The notes under the pieces are model-generated. The model was not told the origin of the DNA and ran no database searches. It saw only the letters and a list, made by a program, of their open reading frames with translations. Shown here in pieces: positions 34,101 through 41,580 of a stretch of 42,079 nucleotides of DNA. The stretch is from Desulfovibrio sp. An276. GTDB lineage: Bacteria > Desulfobacterota > Desulfovibrionia > Desulfovibrionales > Desulfovibrionaceae. The stretch lies in the NCBI RefSeq assembly GCF_002159665.1, contig NZ_NFJC01000027.1, positions 1 to 42,079 of the forward strand, in the 5' to 3' direction. A program made the translations under genes and the position numbers. How positions within the stretch are numbered: the stretch's first letter is position 1; each line of letters opens with the position of its first letter.

Positions 34101-34525
34101 AAAGCTACAGCGTTGCCATCAAGACCTCGGCTGCGACCATCAACCCAGACGCTGCCGAAAGGCTTGAGTACTACGAAGTCTCCCTCACCTGCCGCAAGGG
34201 CAGGCAGAGTGTGCGCAACGCAAACTACCCCAACGATGCCGTCTTCGAATTCGAGCCGCAAAACTGCGGGGAGGGCAGGATATCCTTCAGCTTCCCCTCC
34301 TTGAAGCTTGAGTATGCCTACAGTGATTTCAGGGCCCTGCTTGAGGATTTCTCCCTTGGCGAACGTGTCTTCAGTCCCAATGATTTTCCGGAACAGGCCG
34401 ATCGCATGGAGCGTTTGCGCATACACAATGTGCGCGTACGCCTTCTCGCGGACGATGCACCGAAGGTGCTCTCGGCCTTCACAGGCGAGCTTGTGGTGCC
34501 CACGCGCATTGTGAGCACCTGGTAG
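31103..34525 (+). CDS. tssM: T6SS membrane-complex protein TssM (IcmF family), without Walker A
   Basis: A 1140-aa protein spanning the inner membrane. Two helices near residues 7-30 and 37-57 and a third near 431-452 give the standard TssM topology: a cytoplasmic domain between helices 2 and 3 and a long periplasmic part that meets TssJ. The cytoplasmic domain normally starts with a P-loop; here the matching text is VLGSAQGNAHGLA, with no GKT/S, so NTP binding is doubtful. Some TssM proteins lack this motif and still work. The ATG at 31103 has only AGGGGA 12 bases away, while a strong AAGGAGGAG stands at 31052-31060, so the true start may lie upstream. C-terminal family text (EYYEVSLTCRKGRQS, WPG-like FEFEPQNC) is present. 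Confidence 0.93.
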   Translation: MMTALKALLTGILCLLLLALLAGIVFLASLFLGFELKSLIMPLVVLAALVVLFFAGRRLWLYLAGRRFRKTVLATDTRKVASQVVDEANANAMEEACRAGLAHMDAMSLGRNPLVFVLGSAQGNAHGLASALATEAPQGVAGPSPMLAWHFSDTLSLIVPDPAHLSLKDGTFRQGFERTLDLLKGHNPAEPVSAILVVLSVRELAGIDQDDMGAGMASGLADRELTERARILRARSEDILRAHRARMPLHVVVTGIEEMESVGELLQTLSPLSREVLAGRDFAGDTSPNDCAHAALCACSKTLSGLVLAEACQGRAPRGKMLDASRDIFALESGLALFLRALLLPVVEGKTPFLRSIRFASLGEAHEKPQKVREAATPLAALARDISAQPGTQAPKALVPSFVQGLGAVIARDRSLYVSLEEGSAHDRPRALAYGACCLALLGICALAAHATLHTTQGLNEAKRLWLEAQDNTAPMARLQDEAQAIRFLQGRHSPLPGLGLDTTDNEVTRAGRVFATNFEPIQERVLQECQSLGLGNEAQGFAAMQRVLWLNHVIDARLKGQEPSLPFPLEGESVTSGTSLWTPDFGNLFAVHTSLASQTELENLQGRLAALSGLLVGRDAQAIFHRLCALENARAPRGEFPTSRYWPGSPRGSAGFSSVPAIYTPQGYASLHDNLEALSREAGTRLDEQPFWKRYLQDYADVWAQFIKKTDNAWLVTDNVESLVRMSAQGEGKKDPYFRLIADISLQLEPLFAENAAPPWADDLRLVRDMLLVCEARGSQDARSLASVLWDATSLERRDLRILQEEIRERRQVGFLVDGVNAFEAYLAALEELRGTLADQEGSLALAAIDFGGREYGDPAKTAFARARTALGELRKTLGLKAQERGSREKSPAFMLVSGPLRFLEQAITYSAASSLQRLWESEVLPQAALLPAEEAVEGLFGEKGLVTAFATQHLAPFVSRSVGAYRARTRGLVTFPFADAFLNFMQEGKSAQANPLRESYSVAIKTSAATINPDAAERLEYYEVSLTCRKGRQSVRNANYPNDAVFEFEPQNCGEGRISFSFPSLKLEYAYSDFRALLEDFSLGERVFSPNDFPEQADRMERLRIHNVRVRLLADDAPKVLSAFTGELVVPTRIVSTW

Positions 34526-34562
34526 CCTGCATGTCCTGCCTGCAATCCTGGATTCCAGCCGA

Positions 34563-34585
34563 GCGACATCGAAGAGCAATGTCGC
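34563..34585. other. Stem-loop after tssM
   Basis: GCGACAT (34563-34569) and ATGTCGC (34579-34585) form a perfect 7-bp stem with a 9-base loop in the 180-base gap between tssM and the next gene. No T tract follows. It may be a processing or pause site; a promoter for the following genes could also lie in this gap but I see no clear boxes. Confidence 0.4.
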
Positions 34586-34704
34586 AAAGATACACGGGCA
34601 GAGAAGAAGGCAGGCCCGGGCGATAGTCACAGATCTTTCCCTGAGCGAAATTCAATTCCTTGCATAGTTCCCTGTCCGTACCTCATAGTACATTGGAGTG
34701 CCCG

Positions 34705-35301
34705 TTGATCAGCAAACGCCTTACATCCTACATGACCCAAATCCTTCTGGTATGGTGCACTCTCTTTGCGGTTCTTGCCATCATCACTGTGCAGGGGCTC
34801 GACTGGGAGGCAAAGGTTCCGATTCCAAGTAAGGAAATCCCTGTGCAGACTGCAGCCGTGCCCCCTCCACTTCCCCCAAAGGTCCAGGCAAAACCAGCTC
34901 CTGCACCATACTCCCTTCTGCCCGTGGGCAAGGAACAGGGACAGGGGAGCCTTGGAAATTTTTCGTTTTCCTGGAACAGGGAAAAGGCGCAGCTTTTTCT
35001 TGCCATACCCTATACGGGCACATTGGGCGCCTACACGACCTTTCGCTTCGATCGCGTAAAGGCCCTTGTCTTTGATCTGCACGGCCAGTGGCAGGCCCAA
35101 GCAACGACCATGGTCGTACCCGCAAAGGACTGCCCTGTGCGCAGGATTCAGCTTGGGCAACACGGGAGCTTTGCCCGCTTCTCCCTTGTCGGAAACTACG
35201 AGACTGAAAGCGAGGTCCGCTACACAAAAGACCAGCTGACCATAGTCCTGAGCGGGGTGCGCGCAAAGGCCGATACTTCCGGGACAAGAGCCGGGAAATA
35301 G
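34705..35301 (+). CDS. Membrane-anchored protein with AMIN-like periplasmic domain
   Basis: A 198-aa protein I do not recognise as a named T6SS subunit. Residues about 10-30 form one membrane anchor (ILLVWCTLFAVLAIITV); a Pro/Ala-rich linker follows (PPPLPPKVQAKPAPAP); then about 100 residues fit the AMIN pattern, with strands VKALVFDLHGQW, CPVRRIQLGQHG, FARFSLVGNYE and LTIVLSGV. AMIN domains guide proteins to the wall or outer membrane. Because TssL here has no peptidoglycan-binding domain, this protein could supply that contact (inference). The start is TTG at 34705 with GGAG 6 bases upstream; an ATG at 34732 has no ribosome site. tssE follows 6 bases after its stop. Confidence 0.7.
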   Translation: MISKRLTSYMTQILLVWCTLFAVLAIITVQGLDWEAKVPIPSKEIPVQTAAVPPPLPPKVQAKPAPAPYSLLPVGKEQGQGSLGNFSFSWNREKAQLFLAIPYTGTLGAYTTFRFDRVKALVFDLHGQWQAQATTMVVPAKDCPVRRIQLGQHGSFARFSLVGNYETESEVRYTKDQLTIVLSGVRAKADTSGTRAGK

Positions 35302-35307
35302 CTTTCC

Positions 35308-35796
35308 ATGGAACGCACACGCCTTCTCGAACGCATCCGCAGCATGGCCCGCAAACCCTCGGAGAACAGGGATCTGGGGGGAACGGACATGGAGGCCTTG
35401 CAAAACTCCATTCTCGGGCACCTTGTGCGCCTTTTGAACACAAGGCAGGGGTCGAGCATCATTGCCCAGGACTACGGCATGCCCGATCTCACCTACTTGT
35501 GCAGCACGGACAACGTAGGCAACATCGCCAAAATCGAATCCATTCTCACCAGTGTCATCCAGCGCTACGAACCAAGGCTTTCCGATGTCAGGGTGCGCTT
35601 TTGCAGGGACAAAAACGAACCCTTCACGCTGTGCTTTGCCCTCACTGCCACACTCACAGGCAGACAGAATGACACCATGTATTTCCAGACTGTTCTCACT
35701 CCAAACGGGCGCATCAATGTGCGCAGATACAGGGAAGACGAGAGCGAAGAGAACGGAAATTCGGTCCCGGAAAAGACAGGTTTGGGCAGACCATAG
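35308..35796 (+). CDS. tssE: T6SS baseplate subunit TssE (gp25-like)
   Basis: A 162-aa protein related to phage T4 gp25, which joins the baseplate wedge to the sheath. Marks are the N-terminal RTRLLERIR segment, the QNSILGHLVRLLNTRQGSS helix, YGMPDLTYL, and IQRYEPRLSDVRVRF with the conserved Glu-Pro-Arg. The C-terminal Glu-rich tail is slightly long. The ATG at 35308 lies 6 bases after the AMIN-like gene stop with only a weak GGGAAA site, so coupling is likely. It directly precedes the signalling module. Confidence 0.93.
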   Translation: MERTRLLERIRSMARKPSENRDLGGTDMEALQNSILGHLVRLLNTRQGSSIIAQDYGMPDLTYLCSTDNVGNIAKIESILTSVIQRYEPRLSDVRVRFCRDKNEPFTLCFALTATLTGRQNDTMYFQTVLTPNGRINVRRYREDESEENGNSVPEKTGLGRP

Positions 35797-35837
35797 CAAC
35801 TGAACAGGCAATACGGATATAGAGCAGGGAGCAGACA

Positions 35838-36203
35838 GTGAAACTCACACGAGCAAAAAAAGACGAAGAAGCTTTTTCCGCAAAGGTCCTGGTGTACCGC
35901 GTAGACGGTGCTCTGGACGGCCTTGAGGCAACAAACTTTCTTTCCTCGGTCACAAGCGACATGGATGCGGAAGAGCCCAATCACATTGTCCTTGTCTGCG
36001 ACGACATGCCCTATCTCACAAGCTCCGGCCTTCGCTCCATCATGACAATCGGCAAGAGGCTCATGGGCAAGGGGGGCAGGCTTGTCCTTGCAGGGCTTTG
36101 CGGCCTTGCGGAACAGATTGTCGCAACCTCCGGCTTTTCCACCATATTCCCGGTTGTGGCAGATCTTTCAGAGGCAAGAAGGACGCTGGGAGGCCAGCCT
36201 TGA
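35838..36203 (+). CDS. STAS-domain anti-sigma-factor antagonist
   Basis: A 121-aa single STAS domain of the SpoIIAA/RsbV type. Such proteins bind a partner kinase when unphosphorylated and are released when the kinase phosphorylates a Ser. The site aligns as YLTSSGLRSI, with Ser62 at the phospho-acceptor position; the Asp that normally precedes it is Thr61. The domain otherwise has the usual strands (VLVYRVDGALDG, HIVLVCDDM) and C-terminal helix (GRLVLAGL...LAEQIV). The start is GTG at 35838 with AGGGAG 6-7 bases upstream. Its TGA overlaps the TTG start of the kinase gene. No sigma factor gene is near, so the target may be a T6SS component or a remote sigma factor. Confidence 0.87.
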   Translation: MKLTRAKKDEEAFSAKVLVYRVDGALDGLEATNFLSSVTSDMDAEEPNHIVLVCDDMPYLTSSGLRSIMTIGKRLMGKGGRLVLAGLCGLAEQIVATSGFSTIFPVVADLSEARRTLGGQP

Positions 36204-36607
36204 AAACCTGCGAATACCCGGCCATACAGGAGAACCTGCGTCCCGTGCTCTCCCTGCTTTCCGAGGAGATGATAGCCTGCGGCACACAAACGACAGTGCG
36301 CCAGAAGATTTTCATCATTCTGGAAGAACTCTTCTTCAATGCTGTCGAGCACGCCTATGCAAACGCCCCTGCGCCTGGCCCTGTGCGCGTGACCCTTGTG
36401 GCTGACATGGATGCTGCAGACCTGGTTGTGGAAGACAGAGGGACTCCCTTCAATCCTCTGGAGGTGGACGATACGGACAGACTCAAAAATCTGGCAACCC
36501 TGACCGAGGGACACGCTGGCATCTTCCTTGTGAAGACACTCGCCACATCCCTTGACTACAGCTACGAAAACGGCTGGAACAGGATACGGGTTCTGGTCAG
36601 CGACTGA
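36200..36607 (+). CDS. GHKL anti-sigma-type serine kinase (SpoIIAB/RsbW-like)
   Basis: A 135-aa GHKL ATPase domain alone, as in RsbW and SpoIIAB, predicted to phosphorylate the STAS partner encoded just upstream. The N-box is ILEELFFNAVEHAY with the Mg-binding Asn, the G1 box is VEDRGTPFNP, and the G2 box is EGHAGIFLVKTL. All ATP-binding residues look intact. The start TTG (36200) is chosen because GGGAGG stands 7 bases upstream and the TTGA overlaps the STAS stop; longer frames add unrelated residues. The phosphatase gene starts 3 bases after its stop. What it holds in check, a sigma factor or a T6SS part, is not visible. Confidence 0.88.
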   Translation: MKTCEYPAIQENLRPVLSLLSEEMIACGTQTTVRQKIFIILEELFFNAVEHAYANAPAPGPVRVTLVADMDAADLVVEDRGTPFNPLEVDDTDRLKNLATLTEGHAGIFLVKTLATSLDYSYENGWNRIRVLVSD

Positions 36608-36610
36608 CCC

Positions 36611-38662
36611 TTGCCCGAAGCAAAACCAGTCACACAGATTTTCACTGCCATGAGCCTGCGCCTTCGTCTCACCATCATAGTCGTTGCCGCTGTCAGTCTT
36701 TCCATGTGCCTTGTGCTCTGGCTGTCCTGGGAGCGCATCGGCCAGGAAATGACCGAACAGAGAAAAAGGGATCTGGCCTCCATGCTGCAGGCAGAGGAAT
36801 CTCTCCTTGAAGAGGGCGTCAAAAACTACCTTGCCTACAGGATGCGCCTGACAGGGGAGCGCCGCTCCCAGATGCAAAACATTGCCGCAACCATCAGGGG
36901 GCTTTCCTTGCACTCAAAGGATGCAAGCCCGAGCGATGGAATGCTCAGGGCCCATTTTTTTGCGGAAATAGCCAGACGAACGCCCTTTGCCCTTGCCATT
37001 GTCCTTCCCCACAAGCTGCAGGGACAGGATGCGCCCTTCATCCTTGGCGGTACAAAACTTCCGGCACAGGGCTTGGCACTCCTTGTACAGAACGTTTCCG
37101 CAAACGGGGATTTTCTTGTGGCAGACGAAGAAACACTGCCCGGCCTTGACGGACCAAATCTTCTCCTTTTTGCCCTGCCCCTCGAAAACCCTGCTTTTCC
37201 AAAACCTGCCACGCATGCTGGCTGCACAGGCCCTTTGCTCCTTGTCGCCCTGCCCCTCTCCGATCTTGCCATGGCATCCGAGTCCTTCAAGGCAAACCTG
37301 CTTTTGCGCGTCTACACCCGCTACCTCGAAGACGAGCTGGTTCAGACCGTCATCTGGGACACGGACGGACGTGTTCTTGCCTGTACAAGCCACGATCTGC
37401 CAGCCATATCCGGAGATGCGGTAGCGGATTTTGCGCAAAAGGCCAATGGTACAAGCCCGTCTGTCAGCACAATTGTGGAACAAAACGACAGGGACTATCT
37501 GGTTGTTGGCAAGTACTTCAAGAGTGTTGGCTGGACGCTTGGCATGCAGATTGACATGGAGACCATCACGGGTCCTGTCACAAGGGCATTCACAAGCCTT
37601 GGCTGGCTGACCCTGGCCTTTTTGCTTGCTGCCCTCATCTTGAGTGTGCTTGCCATGCAAAAGACCCTGCGCCCCCTTTTGCAGCTCACAGTGAAGACCA
37701 GGAAGCTTGCCCATCTGGACATGAGCGGCAAGGGTGCCCTGGAGGAACTGGAAAGGACAGCCACAAGCCACCTCCCCCTAAGGCGCCACGACGAGCTCGG
37801 GGAGCTTGCCAGAGCCTACGCCTCCATGGGGCATGCTCTGGTGCACAATATCAGGGATCTCATGCGGGAGACTGCGGCAAGGGAGCGCATGGCAGGCGAA
37901 ATCGCGGCAGCTGCCAGCATTCAGAAGGACATGCTGCCAGGAAAGGACCTGGTCCGTTCCCTGACAGGAGGACATGCTGCCGCCTTCCTGCGCCCGGCAA
38001 GGGAAGTGGGCGGGGATCTCTACGACGTCCTTGCCCTGGACGACGAGCGCGTAGCCTTTGTGATCGGCGACGTCTCGGGCAAGGGAGTGGCTGCTGCACT
38101 CTTCATGGCCAAGGTGGTGACCCATGTGCGCTTTTGTGTGCGCGAATGTCCGGATCCGGCAAGGGCCATAACAAAAGTCAACACCCTTCTTGAGCACAAT
38201 AATGAAGCCAACATGTTTGTCACCCTGTTCATAGGCGTACTTGACACTGCAACAGGGCACCTTGCCTACGCCAACGGAGGGCACTGCGCGCCACTTTGCG
38301 TACGTAAAAATGGCAGTATCACACCTCTGGCGGGGCTCAGCGGTCCAGTGGTCGGAGTTGTGCCCAACCTTGTCTACCAGGGATTTTCCCAAGATCTGGA
38401 CAAGGGGGACAGGGTGTATGTGTATACGGACGGTGTCACCGAGGCGAGGGACAGGGACGGCAACTTCTTTGGCGAGGCAAGGCTTTACAATAGCATCGCA
38501 AAGGCTTCCCAAAGCGCTCCCGACGCATCCCTTGCACTGCTTGTCGGGGATGTCGAGAGCTTTGTCAAAGATGCTGGTCAGGCAGACGATATCACCATCC
38601 TCTGCCTTGAACAGGGGGAGCTGGGCCAAGACACGCATTGTTGCGGGGAGGAAAGGGCATGA
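36611..38662 (+). CDS. Membrane sensor SpoIIE/PP2C-type serine phosphatase
   Basis: A 683-aa transmembrane phosphatase expected to dephosphorylate the STAS protein. Layout: membrane helix near 20-40; periplasmic sensor region about 42-325 (Cache-like size, not sequence-proven); second helix near 330-350; HAMP linker to about 425; PP2C/SpoIIE domain about 440-670. Catalytic text is intact: REVGGDLYD near 463-471, GDVSGKG near 485, YTDGVTEARD near 604 and QADDITILCL near 656, supplying the metal-binding Asp residues. Start is uncertain: TTG at 36611 follows the kinase stop by 3 bases, ATG at 36650 is an alternative; neither has a clear ribosome site. The stop overlaps the next ATG (ATGA). Confidence 0.9.
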   Translation: MPEAKPVTQIFTAMSLRLRLTIIVVAAVSLSMCLVLWLSWERIGQEMTEQRKRDLASMLQAEESLLEEGVKNYLAYRMRLTGERRSQMQNIAATIRGLSLHSKDASPSDGMLRAHFFAEIARRTPFALAIVLPHKLQGQDAPFILGGTKLPAQGLALLVQNVSANGDFLVADEETLPGLDGPNLLLFALPLENPAFPKPATHAGCTGPLLLVALPLSDLAMASESFKANLLLRVYTRYLEDELVQTVIWDTDGRVLACTSHDLPAISGDAVADFAQKANGTSPSVSTIVEQNDRDYLVVGKYFKSVGWTLGMQIDMETITGPVTRAFTSLGWLTLAFLLAALILSVLAMQKTLRPLLQLTVKTRKLAHLDMSGKGALEELERTATSHLPLRRHDELGELARAYASMGHALVHNIRDLMRETAARERMAGEIAAAASIQKDMLPGKDLVRSLTGGHAAAFLRPAREVGGDLYDVLALDDERVAFVIGDVSGKGVAAALFMAKVVTHVRFCVRECPDPARAITKVNTLLEHNNEANMFVTLFIGVLDTATGHLAYANGGHCAPLCVRKNGSITPLAGLSGPVVGVVPNLVYQGFSQDLDKGDRVYVYTDGVTEARDRDGNFFGEARLYNSIAKASQSAPDASLALLVGDVESFVKDAGQADDITILCLEQGELGQDTHCCGEERA

Positions 38663-39822
38663 TTCGACTTTGTGTTGCCATCCTGGCTCTTCTCTCTCTT
38701 CTTTGGATAGCTCCCAATCCCGTGCACGCAGAGCACCCTGACCGGAGCATGGCTCAGCAAGGGCCCTTGCGGCTCCTCTGCTGGGAGGCAGGCCCCCACG
38801 CAGACCATCAGCTCATTTTGCAGGGCCTTGCAGAGGGGCTTAAAGAACTCGGGCTCATCCAGACAAGTCCTGTTCCCGAACCCGTGGACAACAGCACGGC
38901 ACCCCTGTGGCAATGGCTTGCAAAAAATGCCAGGGGAAGGGTCGTCTTTCTCGAGGACGGATTCTATTCCGCTGGCTGGAACGAGAATCTTCGCAACAAG
39001 GTCAGGGAAAGCATAGCCACAAGAGGCAAGGTTTTGCGGGACTTTGATCTTGTCCTTGCCTTCGACACCTGGACTGCTGTCGACGCGAGTGTCATGGATC
39101 CGGATTTTCCCGTGCTTGTGTCCTCGGTCACTGCCTTTGCCAACACTGAGCTTGCCAAAAGCCTTGGCAAGGGCACAGGCAACAAAGTCTGTGTTGTCCA
39201 CGAACAAGACAGACTCTACAGACTGGCAACGCTCTTTCACAGCCTCTTTGGCTTTGAAAGGCTCGGGGTTGTTTGGGACAACGGAAAAAACGGCCGCGAC
39301 ATGGCTGGCCTTAACGAGCTTGACAGGGCAGCCAGGGACCAGAATTTTACGCTTGTCTCTTGCGCGGAGTCCCTGTGGGGCGAAAAGCCCGATGTTCTGG
39401 AAAAACATCTTCTTGCCTGCAACAGGAAGCTCGCAAAAGAGGGCGTGGACGCTGTCTTCCTCACCCTTGCCCCTGAGCCTGCCAGTCACTTGGACGCTGC
39501 AAACGCCCTTTCGCCCCTGACCAAGGCAGGCATCCCCACCTTTTCCCTTGCCGGGGGCAGGGAGCTCAAGGCAGGTGCACTCCTTGGCACAGGAAAGCGC
39601 ATGCAGCTTGCTCTCGGAAGATACCTTGCCCGCATTGTGGCGGACATAATCGGGGGTATTCGTCTGCCCAAGGACCTTGTCCACGTCTCGCCCCTTGTCC
39701 TTTCCCTCAACATGCAGTCAGCCCTTGTCCTTGGCTGGGATCCCCCCCTAAAGGTTCTTGCCATAACGGACGAATATGTGGATATGGACGGCGAGTGGCG
39801 GGAAAACGGTTTGCTTCCCTGA
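38659..39822 (+). CDS. Periplasmic substrate-binding protein (ABC-type), no transporter nearby
   Basis: A 387-aa protein with a Sec signal peptide cleaved after PVHA (residue 24). The two-lobed fold resembles the ABC substrate-binding family typified by TrpX/YtfQ-like proteins (PF04392 style): DLVLAFDTWTAVDAS, FPVLVSSVTAFANTEL, FERLGVVWDNGKNGRDMAGL, GVDAVFLTLAPEP, AGIPTFSLAGGRELKAGALLG. No permease or ATPase gene is near. The ATG overlaps the phosphatase stop by 4 bases and has GGAGGAAAGG upstream, so the two are made together. By analogy with binding proteins that feed membrane sensors (for example LuxP with LuxQ), it may report a ligand to the phosphatase. Ligand unknown. Confidence 0.85.
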   Translation: MIRLCVAILALLSLLWIAPNPVHAEHPDRSMAQQGPLRLLCWEAGPHADHQLILQGLAEGLKELGLIQTSPVPEPVDNSTAPLWQWLAKNARGRVVFLEDGFYSAGWNENLRNKVRESIATRGKVLRDFDLVLAFDTWTAVDASVMDPDFPVLVSSVTAFANTELAKSLGKGTGNKVCVVHEQDRLYRLATLFHSLFGFERLGVVWDNGKNGRDMAGLNELDRAARDQNFTLVSCAESLWGEKPDVLEKHLLACNRKLAKEGVDAVFLTLAPEPASHLDAANALSPLTKAGIPTFSLAGGRELKAGALLGTGKRMQLALGRYLARIVADIIGGIRLPKDLVHVSPLVLSLNMQSALVLGWDPPLKVLAITDEYVDMDGEWRENGLLP

Positions 39823-39892
39823 CCAAGCCCCAAAGCCCTGCAGGACAGGTTAAGGAAATTTCCGGCACGCGGTACAATTGCACGGGGGACAT

Positions 39893-41530
39893 ATGGACAC
39901 GCAGGCACTTCTCATACCCCTTCCGGGCGACAATCCCGGAGGCAGTGATGCGCGCTACGAGACAGAATACACGCGCATGCTCGAGGAAGTGGAAAAACTG
40001 ACCTCTATTTCCCATTCCCAGGAATGCCGCTGGGATGTGGTGGAAGAGCAGGCAACACTTGTTTTGCAAAACAGGGCCAAGGACTTTCAGGCCGCAAGCT
40101 ACCTAGGCTATGCGCTTTTCAGAAGACACGGCCTTGAAGGCATAGCAGACGGTACAGAGATTCTGGCAGGGCTTGTGGAGCGTTTCTGGGATACGGGATT
40201 TCCCATCCTTCGCCGCGTGCGCGGCCGCGTCAACGCCCTCTCCTGGTGGCGCGAGCGCATGGAGCTTGCCCTGGACGGCCTTGTGGCGGACACGGAGGCA
40301 AGGTTTGACCCGGATCTTCTCGACCGCCTGACTTTGGCCTTGCAAAGGCTCGATGCGGGAATAGCAGAACATCTACCGGACCAGCCCTCCCTGCGCAACC
40401 TCATGGACAGGGTGCAGCGCCTTCAACCCAAGCCCAGGGAAAATCCCCCAACAGGGACTCTCCAGCAAGCCGAACAAAAGACGGAAGATACTGCAGCACT
40501 GGCACAAGGCACTGTCCTGCTTTCCGAACAACCGGACGTGGAACAGGCTGGACAGGAAAGCCGGCCCCTGGCACAGCAAGCAGCAACGGCTACTGTGCAA
40601 GCGCAAGCCCCCAAAGCTCCTTTTGTTCAGACAGTGGCAGTACCTGCCCCTTGTGACAACGCTGCCGAAAACCGCAAGAACTTTCTGCGCTACGCAGCAG
40701 AGTTCGCACTCGCGGAAAAAAATGCAAACCCGCTCTCTCCCCTTGGCTGGCAGGCCACCTGCCTGGCCCGTCTTGGGCAGATGGAGGCACTCCCTCCGCA
40801 AGATGCGGGAAAAACCGCCCTGCCCCCGCCCCCGGAAAGCGAAATGGCTGCCGTGGAAAGACTTGTCCAGAAAGGCATGGCAGCAGAGGCCCTGAGTGCA
40901 GCGGACAATCTCTGGGGAGCGCATCTCTTCTGGCTGGACGGGCCACGCATCATCACCTGGGCCCTGCAGGCCCTGGGAAGCAGCGCGCATGAGGTGACAG
41001 CCCTTGAGACCCTGCTTCTTGTACGGCGCCTTGAAGGCATAGAGTGCATGAGTTTCAGCGACGGGACACCCTTTGCAAACGAGGCGACACTCTCCTGGCT
41101 TGCCTCAGTAGCCGGGACAGACGAACAGTCCGAAACTGTCCGCAATTCTGGACAGGGAAACGGCCTCAACGCAGATGCCGATCCCCTTCTCCGTGCCCGT
41201 TCCCTTTTCGACGAGGGGAGGCACACCGAGGCTCTGGATGCGCTCGACAGGGCTCTTTCCTGCGCAAGGGACAAAAAGACCTTTCTGTCCTTGCGTCTGG
41301 AACAGGCAAGGCTGCTTCTCCGCCTTGAGCAAAGCCAAGCTGCCCTTACCATTGCCGAGGATCTGCGCAGACTTGCCAGGGAAATGCGGGCCGAAATCTG
41401 GGCCAGTGACATCATGCTGGACATATTGCGCCTTAATGTACAGTGCCTTGGAGATATGCCGGACAGCAGCCAGAAAGTTAGGGAACTGCTTGCGGAAATG
41501 GCCCTCATAAGGCCCTCCTCTATCCTGTAG
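39893..41530 (+). CDS. tssA: T6SS assembly chaperone TssA
   Basis: A 545-aa cytoplasmic protein that starts baseplate assembly and guides sheath growth. Residues about 8-130 are the ImpA_N domain (PGDNPGGSDARYETEY, DVVEEQATLVLQNRAKDFQAASYLGYAL, RRVRGRVNALSWWRERM). A Gln/Pro/Ala-rich linker lies near 180-250. The C-terminal half is helical with TPR-like text (LFDEGRHTEALDALDRAL, LRLEQARLLLRLEQS) and ends ALIRPSSIL; this fits the VasJ-type rather than the dodecamer-forming class, but I am not sure. The ATG at 39893 has GGGGGA about 4 bases upstream; a possible start 15 bases earlier lacks support. It closes the T6SS cluster, 70 bases after the binding-protein gene. Confidence 0.92.
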   Translation: MDTQALLIPLPGDNPGGSDARYETEYTRMLEEVEKLTSISHSQECRWDVVEEQATLVLQNRAKDFQAASYLGYALFRRHGLEGIADGTEILAGLVERFWDTGFPILRRVRGRVNALSWWRERMELALDGLVADTEARFDPDLLDRLTLALQRLDAGIAEHLPDQPSLRNLMDRVQRLQPKPRENPPTGTLQQAEQKTEDTAALAQGTVLLSEQPDVEQAGQESRPLAQQAATATVQAQAPKAPFVQTVAVPAPCDNAAENRKNFLRYAAEFALAEKNANPLSPLGWQATCLARLGQMEALPPQDAGKTALPPPPESEMAAVERLVQKGMAAEALSAADNLWGAHLFWLDGPRIITWALQALGSSAHEVTALETLLLVRRLEGIECMSFSDGTPFANEATLSWLASVAGTDEQSETVRNSGQGNGLNADADPLLRARSLFDEGRHTEALDALDRALSCARDKKTFLSLRLEQARLLLRLEQSQAALTIAEDLRRLAREMRAEIWASDIMLDILRLNVQCLGDMPDSSQKVRELLAEMALIRPSSIL

Positions 41531-41580
41531 ACAGACAAAAAAGCCCTGCAATTTCATACAGAAAGTCTTCTTTGTCTACA
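41526..41580 (+). other. Inverted repeat spanning the tssA stop
   Basis: TGTAGACA (41526-41533) and TGTCTACA (41573-41580) are perfect 8-bp arms 39 bases apart; the left arm includes the tssA stop codon. AAAAAAG and CTTCTTT inside can extend pairing in part. No T tract follows the right arm. It may cap the T6SS transcript 3-prime end. Confidence 0.4.

Noticed and set aside
37778..39684. Two long leftward open frames opposite the phosphatase and binding-protein genes
   Set aside because: Both are shadows of well-supported genes with intact catalytic motifs or signal peptide on the other strand.
38659..39822. Start of an ABC importer operon
   Set aside because: The next gene is tssA; no permease or ATPase follows or precedes it.
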